Shown in pieces: positions 5,311-5,317 of a stretch of DNA of 5,317 nt. A program made the translations under genes and the position numbers. The notes under the pieces are model-generated. The model worked only from the letters and a program-made list of their open reading frames with translations, was not told the DNA's origin and did not search any database. This stretch comes from Kiritimatiellia bacterium (GTDB taxonomy: Bacteria; Verrucomicrobiota; Kiritimatiellia; RFP12; UBA1067). The stretch spans positions 1 through 5,317 of the forward strand of contig JAFXEA010000109.1 of NCBI GenBank assembly GCA_017521065.1. The letters are read 5' to 3'. Within the stretch, counting starts at the first letter, position 1, and each line of letters starts with the position of its first letter.

Positions 5311-5317
5311 CACCAAA

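Larger units (their letters stand above)
4783..5317. other. AT-rich intergenic region without a credible gene
   Basis: Open frames here are short and lack coding character, homology or ribosome sites; several run through the repeat copies. The content is repeats: two ~118-bp copies, a degenerate relic near 4791-4818 (ACTATTTTCAGGG, later AAGAATCAA, as in the main copies) and a symmetric palindrome between the copies. No tRNA or known RNA family was recognised. Confidence 0.6.

Overview
The window looks like chromosomal DNA from a bacterium of intermediate GC content. All supported protein genes lie on the minus strand. A secreted GHL10-type glycosyl-hydrolase-like protein sits next to a secreted SUMF1/FGE-fold pseudogene. 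From general knowledge, this pairing with weakly SD-led genes would suit the PVC group (Lentisphaerae/Victivallales or Kiritimatiellota-like), where such families are abundant. That assignment is an inference; no rRNA or marker phylogeny is available here.

Layout, following minus-strand transcription from high to low coordinates. (1) 4783-5317 is an AT-rich intergenic region with no credible gene. It holds two diverged copies of a ~118-bp repeat (4870-4987 and 5194-5310), each bounded by short AAGGG-N5-CCCTT palindromes. The spacer between them contains a 36-bp symmetric palindrome (5003-5038). (2) 4741-4782 is a strong intrinsic-terminator-like hairpin on the minus strand. It is followed at once by a near-consensus promoter (TTGACA, 18 bp, TATATT; 4691-4662). 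(3) A ~105-nt leader (about 4655-4550) carries a perfect AAGGAGG and a small leader ORF. (4) 2360-4549 encodes a 729-residue exported protein with three parts: a jelly-roll/CBM-like region, a GATase-like Rossmann region and a GHL10 TIM barrel. (5) 1472-2267 is a broken FGE/SUMF1-family gene with a frameshift after its signal peptide and a large frame-disrupting internal deletion. A weak terminator overlaps its stop. (6) 521-1279 encodes serine O-acetyltransferase (cysE/epsC type). (7) 1-521 encodes a DnaQ-like DEDDh 3'-5' exonuclease that overlaps the cysE stop by one base (TAATG) and runs to the window edge.

Functionally there are two blocks. The downstream pair (serine acetyltransferase and exonuclease) is a GC-richer, housekeeping-like, translationally coupled pair with its own candidate promoter. 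The upstream block (repeats, secreted GHL10 protein, decayed FGE gene) looks accessory and is lower in GC. The most notable points are the paired-palindrome repeats, the leader ORF that is in frame with the GHL10 gene and separated from it by one TGA, and the double-lesion FGE pseudogene. No CRISPR array, tRNA, rRNA or transposase gene was seen.
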